Origin: Flavobacteriaceae bacterium EG-1
GTDB lineage: Bacteria; Bacteroidota; Bacteroidia; Flavobacteriales; Flavobacteriaceae
NCBI RefSeq assembly: GCF_009649685.1
Contig: NZ_WJPK01000001.1
Span: forward strand, 62,001-126,000
Direction of reading: 5' to 3'
DNA: 64,000 nucleotides
A program made the position numbers and the translations under genes. Each line of letters begins with the position of its first letter. Position 1 is the first letter of the stretch. Of this stretch, positions 56,931 to 64,000 are shown in pieces. The notes under the pieces were generated by a model. The model had not been told where the DNA came from. It saw only the letters and a program-made list of their open reading frames with translations, and did not search any database.

Positions 56931-57626
56931 TTATATGGATGTGCCAATGGCTCTATTTTGATTTTCAGTAACAATTTGACCATCGAATAAATTAATAACT
57001 CTGTGTGCGTAATGTGAGTCACGATCAGAGTGGGTTACCATTACTATAGTTGTGCCTTCTTGATTTAATTCTGTTAAAAGATTCATGACTTCAATTCCGT
57101 TTTTTGAATCTAAATTACCCGTTGGCTCATCTGCAAGAATTAATTTTGGATTAGTAACCACCGCTCTTGCGATGGCAACACGTTGTTGCTGACCACCAGA
57201 TAATTGATGTGGGAAATGCTTTTCTCTATGTGCAATTTTCATTCGTTCTAAAACCTTCATTACTTTTTCTCTACGTTCACTTTTTCCCATTTTCAAATAG
57301 ATAAGAGGCAGCTCTACATTTTCAAAAACGGTTAGTTCGTCGATGAGGTTAAAACTTTGAAAAACGAAACCTAAGTTCCCTTTCCGTAATTCGGTACGTT
57401 GGCGTTCTTTGAGTCCGCCTACTTCATGACCAGCAAATTTGTAACTGCCTTCGGTAGGATTATCTAGCATTCCAATAATATTCAATAATGTAGATTTGCC
57501 ACAACCGGAGGGTCCCATTATTGCCGCAAACTCACCATCTTCAACTTTAAAGTTTACATTGTTTAGCGCCAAGGTTTCCACTTCTTCAGTTCTAAAACTT
57601 TTCTTTAAATTTTGTATTTGTATCAT
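56931..57626 (-). CDS. ABC transporter ATP-binding protein (LolD/MacB type)
   Basis: This 231-residue ATPase has canonical motifs throughout: Walker A GPSGCGKST (38-46), Q-loop FVFQSFNLIDELTVFENVELPL, signature LSGGQQQRVAIAR, Walker [14 protein letters not shown] and switch His in MVTHSDRDSHYAHR. It should power one or more of the FtsX-type permeases that follow. It lies 61 bp after the adaptor gene and 92 bp before permease 7, so the order is TolC, adaptor, ATPase, permeases, as in MacAB-like efflux operons. Compare the variant ATPase at 38804, with altered signature and D-loop. Confidence 0.95.
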   Translation of the reverse strand: MIQIQNLKKSFRTEEVETLALNNVNFKVEDGEFAAIMGPSGCGKSTLLNIIGMLDNPTEGSYKFAGHEVGGLKERQRTELRKGNLGFVFQSFNLIDELTVFENVELPLIYLKMGKSERREKVMKVLERMKIAHREKHFPHQLSGGQQQRVAIARAVVTNPKLILADEPTGNLDSKNGIEVMNLLTELNQEGTTIVMVTHSDRDSHYAHRVINLFDGQIVTENQNRAIGTSI

Positions 57627-57687
57627 ATCTTGTTTTCTAATTGATTGTTGTTATAAAAGACTATTGTATTTTGTTTTCGTAACAGTT

Positions 57688-58938
57688 TTATTTTAAAACT
57701 ATTTTCTCCGCTTCACCGAAGGAATCATAATTACTCGTAATAACTTTTTCACCAGCCTGTAGGCCTTCTAACACCTCATAGTATCTGGAGTTTTGTTTTC
57801 CGATACGTATGTTTCGTTTTAATGCTTCATCACCGTCGGCGTTTACTACAAAAATCCATTGACCACCCGTACTTTGAAAAAAGCTGCCTTTCGGTAACAA
57901 TAAGGCATCGTTTGATTCACCTAATTGTAATTTGATATTATAGCTTTGACCAGATCTAATGGTTTCTGGTTTATCTTCTGTAAAAACCAAATCCACTTTA
58001 AACTTTCCGTTACGTACTTCCGGGTATACTTTGCGTAAGCGCAACGGAAACGCATTGCCATTACGCTCTAGTACAGCTACTAAATCGCGTTGTACACGAT
58101 CAATATAATGTTCGTCTATACTAGCTTCAATTTTGTAATCCGTTAGTACGTTAATTTGTCCGATGCGCTGACCTTGGGTTATATTTTGGCCAATTTCGGC
58201 ATCAAGAAAACCCAGTTGCCCATCTGCAGGAGCACGTACGTTAAGATGATCTAAACGTTGGTAAACCATACCCAATGTTTTATGCATCCGATTTAAATCA
58301 GCTTCCAAAACAGGTAAGGAAGTCTCTCTTAATTCATCGTCATTTTCGGTCTGTACTTTTACTATTTCATATTGTTTTTGAGAAAGTTCATAGTTTTCTT
58401 TTGAGAGTTGGTATTCTTCTTTCGAGATTAATTCATCTTCAAATAAGGCTTGGTTTTGTTCAAAATTTCTTTTCAATCGTTGCAACTCTGTGCTAGCCGT
58501 TGCTAAGGACTTTCTTCCATTTATTTGTCGAGAATCAAATTCAAGTCTTGTAGAACGCAAATTGTTTTCCTTTAAAGCCATATTGCTTTCGCTGTTTAAA
58601 ATCTGCTCGTAAAGACCAATGTTATCGAGTTTTAAAATAATATCACCCTTTTTGACCATGGCACCTTCTTCAATCAATTTTTCATCAACACGGCCACCTT
58701 CGTATGCATCCATATAAATAGTAGCAATAGGAGCAACGTTACCGTTTATAGTAATATAGTCATCAAACTTTCCCTGGCTAACATCAGCTATAGATAGCTT
58801 ATCTTTTTCAGTTCTGAAGGTTGAAACCGATGTTGCGAATATTAATTGATATCCTACATAAAGAATTAAAATGCCTAGCGCAATATATCCGTAATGTTTT
58901 GGGCGTAATCCTTTTTTCTTTTCTAGTTGTATGTCCAT
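57688..58938 (-). CDS. MacA/HlyD-type periplasmic adaptor protein
   Basis: Adaptors link inner-membrane transporters to TolC-type outer-membrane channels. The 416-residue protein has one N-terminal membrane anchor (about 17-35, YGYIALGILILYVGYQLIF) and a lipoyl-like first half (VAPIATIYMDAYEGGRVDEKLIEEGAMVKKGDIILKLD). A long helical hairpin rich in Glu/Gln/Lys (about 105-215) is followed by the second lipoyl half (VRAPADGQLGFLDAEIGQNITQGQRIGQI) and a beta-barrel/membrane-proximal region. It sits between the TolC-like gene (67 bp away) and the ATPase (61 bp), and supports a tripartite route across the envelope. Confidence 0.93.
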   Translation of the reverse strand: MDIQLEKKKGLRPKHYGYIALGILILYVGYQLIFATSVSTFRTEKDKLSIADVSQGKFDDYITINGNVAPIATIYMDAYEGGRVDEKLIEEGAMVKKGDIILKLDNIGLYEQILNSESNMALKENNLRSTRLEFDSRQINGRKSLATASTELQRLKRNFEQNQALFEDELISKEEYQLSKENYELSQKQYEIVKVQTENDDELRETSLPVLEADLNRMHKTLGMVYQRLDHLNVRAPADGQLGFLDAEIGQNITQGQRIGQINVLTDYKIEASIDEHYIDRVQRDLVAVLERNGNAFPLRLRKVYPEVRNGKFKVDLVFTEDKPETIRSGQSYNIKLQLGESNDALLLPKGSFFQSTGGQWIFVVNADGDEALKRNIRIGKQNSRYYEVLEGLQAGEKVITSNYDSFGEAEKIVLK

Positions 58939-59005
58939 TTTTTCTTATTCGTTGTTTGCTATCGCTTGATAGATTTTGAAATGCAAAAGCACTTCATACT
59001 GTTTT

Positions 59006-60352
59006 TTAATTTATATTAAATACGGGTAACCCATTATAAAAATCGAGTGTACTTTGATTGATTTCTGACCTTAATCGCACTTGTAAATTTTCGTTTTGAG
59101 CACTTGCAAATAGATTTTTCGCTGTAAAAAGTTCAATTGCATTTATCATCCCTTTTTCATATCGTTTTTGTGCAATAGTAAAGGCTAAGCTTTGAGCTTC
59201 CATTTTTCTTGTACTTTGATCTTTTTCAACAGCCAAAGACTCCTGTTCTTGTACTAATTGTTGAATAGTTTGGAAAAGTTCTTGTTCTTGTATTTCTAAA
59301 TTATTTTCGGAGCGTAGCCGTTCTATTTTTGCTTGTTTTACCCTAGATCTAGCAGACCAACCATTACTAATAGGTACACTTAAATTTATACCAACATATT
59401 TAGAGGTATTATCTCTAAATTGCTCACGAAATGGAAGGGTATTTCCCAAGGTGTCTCTTGTTGTTTCAAAATATCCAGTGCCGGTTCCTGCAAAAAATGT
59501 TAATGATGGGTATAAACTACCACGAGCTATTAACACTTGTTTTTTAGCAGCCTTAGCCCGTAATTCTTGTGCTTTTAATAAAGGAATAAACTTACGTGCT
59601 TTAGCATAAACAGAATCTGATTTTTTTTCAATGCTGATAGATTCATTTTCGGTAGTTATTAATGCCGTTTGAATAGCAATGTTAGAGACATTTTCTAAAT
59701 TCATTTCTTGAATCAGTTTTAATTTTGCTGCCTTTAATTGATTCTCACTTTGGGTAACATTTAATTTGTCTGTTAGTAATATCGACTGGGCCTCATAGCG
59801 ATCAGCACCAGCTTTTAATCCTAATTCAATTTGCTTTTCAACCAAATTGAAATTTGTTTGTGATACATTTAATTGTTCATTAGAAATCGCAACTAAACCT
59901 TCATAGAATTGAATGTCATAAAAAGCTTGCATAACTCGGAAAGCAAGTAAGTATTTTTGTTGTAAAGTTTCCTGCTGCATAGCTTTATATAGAAACTTAG
60001 AAGCTTGAATCGAATTAATCTTTTGAAAACCTTGAAAGAGATCAATAGTAGATTCAAGTGAATAATTGTTTGAAAAGAATTTAGAAGTAACTACATCATT
60101 TGTAAAAGGGTCTGTACTTCTACCGTAATTAATAGCATAACTAGAAGATGCATTTACATTTGGTAAAAGGTTACGAACAGATTGTCTGTAGGTATCTTTA
60201 CTAGCCTGTTCAGTAAAATTAAGGTCGTTTAGTTGTAGATTGTGTTGTAATGCATATGCAACACATTCGTCTAAAGTCCATTTTTCTTGAGCAGAAATAA
60301 AAGTTCTAGACCAAAATACGAGAACTATTAATATTGAAAATTTTAGATTCAT
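59006..60352 (-). CDS. TolC-family outer membrane efflux protein
   Basis: The 448-residue protein has a signal peptide (about 1-21, ending FISAQ) and the duplicated outer-membrane efflux protein domain: WTLDECVAYALQHNLQLNDLNF at the start of the first and SKYVGINLSVPISNGWSARSRVKQAKIERL in the second. Long Gln/Glu-rich helices occupy about 150-240 and 345-430, as expected for the periplasmic tunnel. It is the first gene of the minus-strand operon, 14 nt after the predicted sigma-54 transcription start, and is divergent from the response regulator. It should form the outer-membrane exit of the transporter island. Confidence 0.93.
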   Translation of the reverse strand: MNLKFSILIVLVFWSRTFISAQEKWTLDECVAYALQHNLQLNDLNFTEQASKDTYRQSVRNLLPNVNASSSYAINYGRSTDPFTNDVVTSKFFSNNYSLESTIDLFQGFQKINSIQASKFLYKAMQQETLQQKYLLAFRVMQAFYDIQFYEGLVAISNEQLNVSQTNFNLVEKQIELGLKAGADRYEAQSILLTDKLNVTQSENQLKAAKLKLIQEMNLENVSNIAIQTALITTENESISIEKKSDSVYAKARKFIPLLKAQELRAKAAKKQVLIARGSLYPSLTFFAGTGTGYFETTRDTLGNTLPFREQFRDNTSKYVGINLSVPISNGWSARSRVKQAKIERLRSENNLEIQEQELFQTIQQLVQEQESLAVEKDQSTRKMEAQSLAFTIAQKRYEKGMINAIELFTAKNLFASAQNENLQVRLRSEINQSTLDFYNGLPVFNIN

Positions 60353-60375
60353 AATTTGTTAATATGCTTTATTGT

Positions 60376-60393
60376 AAGCCACTCTTGTGCCAA
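60376..60393 (-). promoter_or_regulatory. Sigma-54 promoter of the tolC-like/adaptor/ABC operon
   Basis: The minus strand reads TTGGCACAAGAGTGGCTT: -24 TGGCAC exact, N5, -12 TGGCT (TTGCW with one mismatch), with GG and GC at the required spacing. It predicts transcription from about 60366, 14 nt before the tolC-like start. It fits the sigma-54 activator encoded divergently next door. Confidence 0.75.
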
Positions 60394-60466
60394 AAAAATT
60401 ATAGCAATGATAATCAGGTAGTTAAGATTTAAATTTGATTCGTTTTTTATATATCCTGTAAAATAG

Positions 60467-60485
60467 TTTGACAGCTATTGTCAAA
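60467..60485. promoter_or_regulatory. Activator-binding site upstream of the sigma-54 promoter
   Basis: TTTGACA-GCTAT-TGTCAAA is a perfect inverted repeat with 7-bp arms, centred about 86 bp upstream of the -24 element. Next to it at 60489-60505, TTGGACA-N3-TGTAAAA looks like a weaker second site. A close relative lies at 51860-51878. Confidence 0.65.
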
Positions 60486-60636
60486 AATTTGGACACTTTG
60501 TAAAATATATTAAATACTAATTGTAGCTTTAAAAATTAAAGAATCATAATGTAAATAGTGCATTAGAAGGCCATTTTGCAATTCGCCATTTAAATGGAAT
60601 ATTTATTGAAGCGTAATTGTATATTAATTTCTTATT

Positions 60637-61998
60637 ATGTTAGATGCTAAAATTTTGGTTGTAGATGACAACAAAAGTGTATTGAGTGCACTGGAGATAC
60701 TTTTGCAATTTGAGTATAAAACAGTACAAACAATTTTTAATCCCAATCAACTTCCAACACTAAAAGGATTACCCGATTTTGATATCGTACTGCTCGATAT
60801 GAATTTCTCTGCTGGTGTGAATACAGGAAACGAAGGCCTCTATTGGTTGCGAGAAATTAGGAAAAAGGCACCAGAGATTTCTGTTATAATGATGACGGCC
60901 TATGGGGCTGTTGATTTAGCCGTTAAAGCGCTAAAAGAAGGTGCTGCAGATTTTGTTTTAAAACCTTGGAATAATGATAAACTTTTGGCTACAGTAAAAT
61001 CTGCTTATGAATTGCGACAATCGCGCAAAGAGGTGATACAATTAAAACAAAAAGAAGATAATCTTAAACAGGTTATAAATCAGCGTAAGAATTATATTGT
61101 CGGTAACTCCAAGGCATTAAATATGGTGCTTAAATTGGTAGGTAAAGTTGCTAAAACTGATGTAAATGTTTTGGTTACAGGTGAAAATGGAACTGGAAAA
61201 GAATTGATAGCTAGGGAGTTACATAATTCTTCAAAGCGGAATGATGAAGTCTTTATAGCAGTTGATATGGGATCTATTTCTGAGCATCTTTTTGAAAGCG
61301 AATTATTTGGACATACAAAAGGTTCTTTTACTGATGCTAAAGAAGACCGTGCCGGAAAATTTGAAGCGGCCAATGGCGGAACTTTATTTTTAGATGAAAT
61401 TGGAAACCTATCATTACAAACGCAGGCTAAATTATTGTCAGCTATTCAAAATAGAACTGTTGTTAGAGTAGGGTCGAACAAACCAATTCCTGTCGATATT
61501 CGATTAATTTGTGCCACAAACGAGAATCTCGATAAAATGGTTGCAGATGGCCTTTTTAGAGAAGATTTATTATATCGTATAAACACCATTTCAGTTGAGG
61601 TTCCAGCATTGCGCGACAGAGATCAAGATGTTTTGGTTTTAGCAGATTTTTACTTGAAAAAATTTGCTGCTAAATATGGTAAATCAGGAATACGGATAAA
61701 TCAAATCGCTCAAGATAAATTGTTGTCTTATTCATGGCCTGGTAATGTTCGTGAACTTTTACATACGGTTGAAAGAGCTGTAATACTTTCGGAAGGAAAT
61801 GTATTGAAATCGGAAGATTTTTTGTTGAATGCTAAGCCTAACAATTCACCAGAAATAGGTTTAAAAACCTTGGAAGAAATGGAGGTGCAAATGATAACTA
61901 ATGCGCTGGCTAAAAACGAAGGCAATTACAGTGCAGCTGCTGAGCAATTAGGCATTTCTAGGCAAACTTTATATAATAAGATGAAGAAAATAAAGTGA
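60637..61998 (+). CDS. Sigma-54-dependent response regulator (NtrC family)
   Basis: The 453-residue protein has a receiver domain (1-125) with phosphoacceptor Asp54 in VLLDMNF, acidic pair Asp10-Asp11 and Lys109; a sigma-54 AAA+ domain (about 155-385) with Walker A GENGTGKE (182-189), Walker B FLDEIG (251-256) and WPGNVREL; and a Fis-type helix-turn-helix (AAAEQLGISRQTLYNKMKKI) at the C-terminus. The sigma-54-contacting GAFTGA loop reads GSFTDA (229-234), a tolerated but non-standard form. It is divergent from the tolC-like operon, whose promoter has sigma-54 elements and an inverted-repeat site, so that operon is its likely target. It is followed 52 bp later by its histidine kinase. Confidence 0.95.
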   Translation: MLDAKILVVDDNKSVLSALEILLQFEYKTVQTIFNPNQLPTLKGLPDFDIVLLDMNFSAGVNTGNEGLYWLREIRKKAPEISVIMMTAYGAVDLAVKALKEGAADFVLKPWNNDKLLATVKSAYELRQSRKEVIQLKQKEDNLKQVINQRKNYIVGNSKALNMVLKLVGKVAKTDVNVLVTGENGTGKELIARELHNSSKRNDEVFIAVDMGSISEHLFESELFGHTKGSFTDAKEDRAGKFEAANGGTLFLDEIGNLSLQTQAKLLSAIQNRTVVRVGSNKPIPVDIRLICATNENLDKMVADGLFREDLLYRINTISVEVPALRDRDQDVLVLADFYLKKFAAKYGKSGIRINQIAQDKLLSYSWPGNVRELLHTVERAVILSEGNVLKSEDFLLNAKPNNSPEIGLKTLEEMEVQMITNALAKNEGNYSAAAEQLGISRQTLYNKMKKIK

Positions 61999-62050
61999 TT
62001 TTAGATGTAAATCGATAATCTTAATTCAGTGTTTTAATTTAAAATTAAAA

Positions 62051-63400
62051 ATGGTAAGTAGAAGTATTTATTTGCAGCTTGTAGTTCGTATAGTATTATT
62101 AACTGTAGCTGGATTAGGGGTAGGTTTTTTCTTTTTCTCGAAGCAATATATTCTAGCTATTTTGAGCTTGTTAATATTAATCATCCTTACTACTACCTTA
62201 ATTCACTACGTAAATCAAACCAACAGAAAGATTGCTTATTTTTTTGATGCTATTAAAAATGAAGATTTCACGCTACGTTTTCCGGAGAAATTGAGTGTAA
62301 AGTCATTAGAAGAACTGAATCATAGTCTAAATATGTTGAATGAAATGATTCAAGAAATTCATTTAAAAAAATTAGCACAAGAACAATATTATAAAGAGAT
62401 AATTAAACAAGCAGATATTGGAATTTTAACCGTAAACGAAAAGGGCCACATTCTTTTTGCAAATAGTACAATCGAAAAATTGTTTAATTATACTCCATTA
62501 AATCATATAAAACAATTGGCGCTGGTTGACAAAAATTTGTACACCCTTTTTGAAGAATTAAAACCTTTCGAAAGTAAGTTAGTGCAATTAACTAATGAAC
62601 GTGAAAAAAAACAATTATCAGTAAAATCAACAGCAATTACTTTTGAGGATAAAGAACTTTTATTAGTTGTCGTACAAGACATTGATAAAGAGTTAGATGA
62701 AAAAGAAACAGATTCGTGGGTGAAATTAATAAGAGTTTTAACTCATGAAATTATGAATACGATAACACCTATTACTTCAATTTCAGAATCTATTTTAAAG
62801 TATTATAAAACAGAGAAAGGTTTATTAACTAAAGATACAATACAAGAAAATCATATTCGAAATACAGCTAAAGGCTTAGAGGTTATTAAAGAGCAAGGGA
62901 GTGACTTAATGGAGTTTGTGCAGTCTTATCGCAGTATCTTAAGTATGCCAAAACCCGATAAAAGCCTTATAAAAGCAGACCGCTTGTTGGAAAAGGTTAG
63001 GGTTTTAATGGAGCAAGAGAGTAGTGGAGGAAAAGTAAAATTCGAGATTATTGTTAATCCTTTAGATCTTGAGCTATATATTGATGAAAAGCAAATCTCT
63101 CAAATTTTAATAAATCTTACAAAGAATGCATTACAATCTCTTAAGGGTAAAGAGGATGGTAAAATAAAAGTCATAGCAGCATTATCAACAGGTGGTGAAA
63201 AATATATACAAATCTTAGACAACGGACCGGGTATTCCTGAAGATTTAATAGATGAAATTTTTGTTCCCTTTTTCACTACCAAAGAAACAGGAACAGGTAT
63301 AGGATTAAGTTTATCGAAACAAATAATGCATCTACATGGAGGTACAATTAAAGCACATTCGATACCACATAAACAAACATCATTTTTATTAGTATTTTAG
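62051..63400 (+). CDS. Histidine kinase with intramembrane-type sensor region
   Basis: The 449-residue kinase has two membrane helices (about 9-29 and 33-53) separated by only three or four residues, so it has essentially no extracytoplasmic sensor domain. A cytoplasmic linker follows, then a PAS domain (about 113-215, ADIGILTVNEKGHILFANSTI), a phosphoacceptor His232 in LTHEIMNTITPI and a HATPase domain with NLTKNALQSL, DNGPGIP and GTGIGLSLS. The NTITPI box after the His matches NtrB/NtrY-like kinases. It is the second gene of a two-component operon with the sigma-54 regulator and sits next to an FtsX-permease island, as Bce-type kinases do in Firmicutes. Confidence 0.93.
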   Translation: MVSRSIYLQLVVRIVLLTVAGLGVGFFFFSKQYILAILSLLILIILTTTLIHYVNQTNRKIAYFFDAIKNEDFTLRFPEKLSVKSLEELNHSLNMLNEMIQEIHLKKLAQEQYYKEIIKQADIGILTVNEKGHILFANSTIEKLFNYTPLNHIKQLALVDKNLYTLFEELKPFESKLVQLTNEREKKQLSVKSTAITFEDKELLLVVVQDIDKELDEKETDSWVKLIRVLTHEIMNTITPITSISESILKYYKTEKGLLTKDTIQENHIRNTAKGLEVIKEQGSDLMEFVQSYRSILSMPKPDKSLIKADRLLEKVRVLMEQESSGGKVKFEIIVNPLDLELYIDEKQISQILINLTKNALQSLKGKEDGKIKVIAALSTGGEKYIQILDNGPGIPEDLIDEIFVPFFTTKETGTGIGLSLSKQIMHLHGGTIKAHSIPHKQTSFLLVF

Positions 63401-63419
63401 TAATTCAGCATATTACATA

Positions 63420-63440
63420 AAATATTAAGTAATAATATTT
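63420..63440 (+). terminator. Weak AT hairpin after the kinase gene
   Basis: AAATATTA (63420-63427) pairs with TAATATTT (63433-63440). The stem has no GC, so it is a poor terminator. Confidence 0.25.
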
Positions 63441-63496
63441 ATTATTGGCAAAAAACCTAGTTTTATTTCCGAATGTGGAAAAGAATTCTATATTTG

Positions 63497-63510
63497 CGTT
63501 AACGTTAACG
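63497..63510. promoter_or_regulatory. LacI-family operator before the terminal SDR gene
   Basis: The core CGTTAACGTTAACG is present exactly, with flanking AA on one side, matching the site at 38535 best. It is centred 142 bp before the start at 63646 and links that gene to the uxaC/susC regulon 25 kb away. Confidence 0.75.
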
Positions 63511-63645
63511 AAAATTAGAATATTTAATTACCAGTTTTTTTTGAACAACGTATGTAATTGTTCATTTTCACTTATTTAGTAATTAGTGATATTGTAATTT
63601 TCTATTTATTAAACAGCTTAAGATTAATACATTAAAAAATATAGA

Positions 63646-64000
63646 ATGACAAAACCTAACTTATTTGATATTTCTGGAAAAGTAATTGTAGTTACAGGAG
63701 GGGCAGGAGCGCTTGGAGGCAATATGGCTGGTTATTTGCTTACACAGGGTGCAAAAATTGTAATACTAGATTTATTTCAAGAAAGCGTTACAAAAAGAGT
63801 TGGTGAACTTAAAAAAATTGGACCAGATGTAATAGGAATTGCAGGTAGTGTTTTAGATCAAGAGCATTTAGAAAAAGCCAAGAGTGAAATTCTAGATAAA
63901 TGGGAAAAAATAGATGTATTAATAAATGCTGCTGGTGGTAATATGCCGGGTGCAACCATTGGAGTAGATCAAACTATTTTCGATCTTAAGATGGATGATT
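63646..64000 (+). CDS. SDR-family oxidoreductase, possibly D-mannonate oxidoreductase (3' end cut by window edge)
   Basis: I translated from ATG 63646: the first 118 residues form an SDR Rossmann domain with the dinucleotide motif TGGAGALGG (TGxxxGxG), a downstream acidic residue (LDLF) suggesting NAD preference, and NAAGG at the position of the usual NNAG. The sequence resembles the SDR-type fructuronate reductases/mannonate oxidoreductases found with uxaC and uxuA in Bacteroidetes, but the catalytic Ser-Tyr-Lys lies beyond the window. The operator at 63497 supports a place in hexuronate catabolism downstream of UxaC. The specific substrate is inferred. Confidence 0.75.
   Translation, partial: MTKPNLFDISGKVIVVTGGAGALGGNMAGYLLTQGAKIVILDLFQESVTKRVGELKKIGPDVIGIAGSVLDQEHLEKAKSEILDKWEKIDVLINAAGGNMPGATIGVDQTIFDLKMDD

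Noticed and set aside
60560-60590. Sigma-54 promoter for the response regulator on the plus strand (GG...TTTGC near 60568-60580)
   Set aside because: GG and GC are only 7 bp apart instead of 10, so the spacing is wrong.
1-64000. CRISPR array, insertion sequence, prophage or rRNA operon
   Set aside because: I saw no regularly spaced repeats, transposase, integrase or phage structural genes and no rRNA sequence.

Overview
The window is a chromosomal segment from a member of the Bacteroidetes, most likely a marine Flavobacteriaceae bacterium. This rests on AT-rich DNA, the lack of purine-rich Shine-Dalgarno sequences before most starts, two SusC/SusD pairs, a flavobacterial-type RecQ, a mitochondrial-type aconitase beside AcnB, and promoter-like TAnnTTTG elements. 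The species cannot be named from sequence alone.

Layout. (1) 1-20130 is mostly housekeeping: tatC (cut by the window edge) and kdsD, divergent from recQ; a cytoplasmic-looking trypsin-like protease with a zinc ribbon and its unknown partner; an exported carboxypeptidase-regulatory-like protein; rluF; a class A beta-lactamase-fold lipoprotein; a SurA-type chaperone pair running into a MoxR ATPase; the two aconitases acnB and acnA; and a thioredoxin-fold protein that has lost its CxxC. (2) 20676-25539 is a first SusC/SusD pair of unknown substrate, followed by a terminator, a degraded tRNA-like fragment and tRNA-Leu(GAG). (3) 25961-38550 is a hexuronate/glycoside locus: uxaC, divergent from an exported cluster of two DUF1080 (3-keto-glycoside hydrolase family) proteins, a Tat-exported Gfo/Idh/MocA oxidoreductase and a DUF6807 lipoprotein, then a LacI-family regulator and a second, convergent SusC/SusD operon. 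(4) 38804-63400 is a 24.6-kb transporter island: seven large FtsX/MacB-type permeases in tandem, an ABC ATPase at each end, a MacA-like adaptor and a TolC-like outer membrane protein, all on the minus strand, with a divergent sigma-54 response regulator and a histidine kinase that has almost no extracytoplasmic loop. (5) 63646-64000 is the start of an SDR dehydrogenase, probably a hexuronate-pathway enzyme.

Two regulatory circuits can be read from the DNA. First, a perfect palindrome with core CGTTAACGTTAACG occurs four times: between uxaC and the DUF1080 cluster, twice 21 bp apart before the second susC, and before the terminal SDR gene. It is the likely operator of the LacI protein at 32204-33238 and links genes on both sides of the transporter island. 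Second, a sigma-54 type promoter (TGGCAC-N5-TGGCT) lies just upstream of the tolC-like gene, with a perfect inverted repeat TTTGACA-N5-TGTCAAA about 86 bp farther up; a near copy of the repeat with the same geometry lies in the only large gap within the permease array. This ties the neighbouring NtrC-type regulator to control of the transporter genes.

The best candidate for an under-described system is the transporter island: an efflux or envelope-stress module that resembles Firmicute Bce modules (FtsX-family ABC permease plus intramembrane-sensing kinase) but uses a sigma-54 regulator, an adaptor/TolC path and seven paralogous permeases sharing two ATPases.
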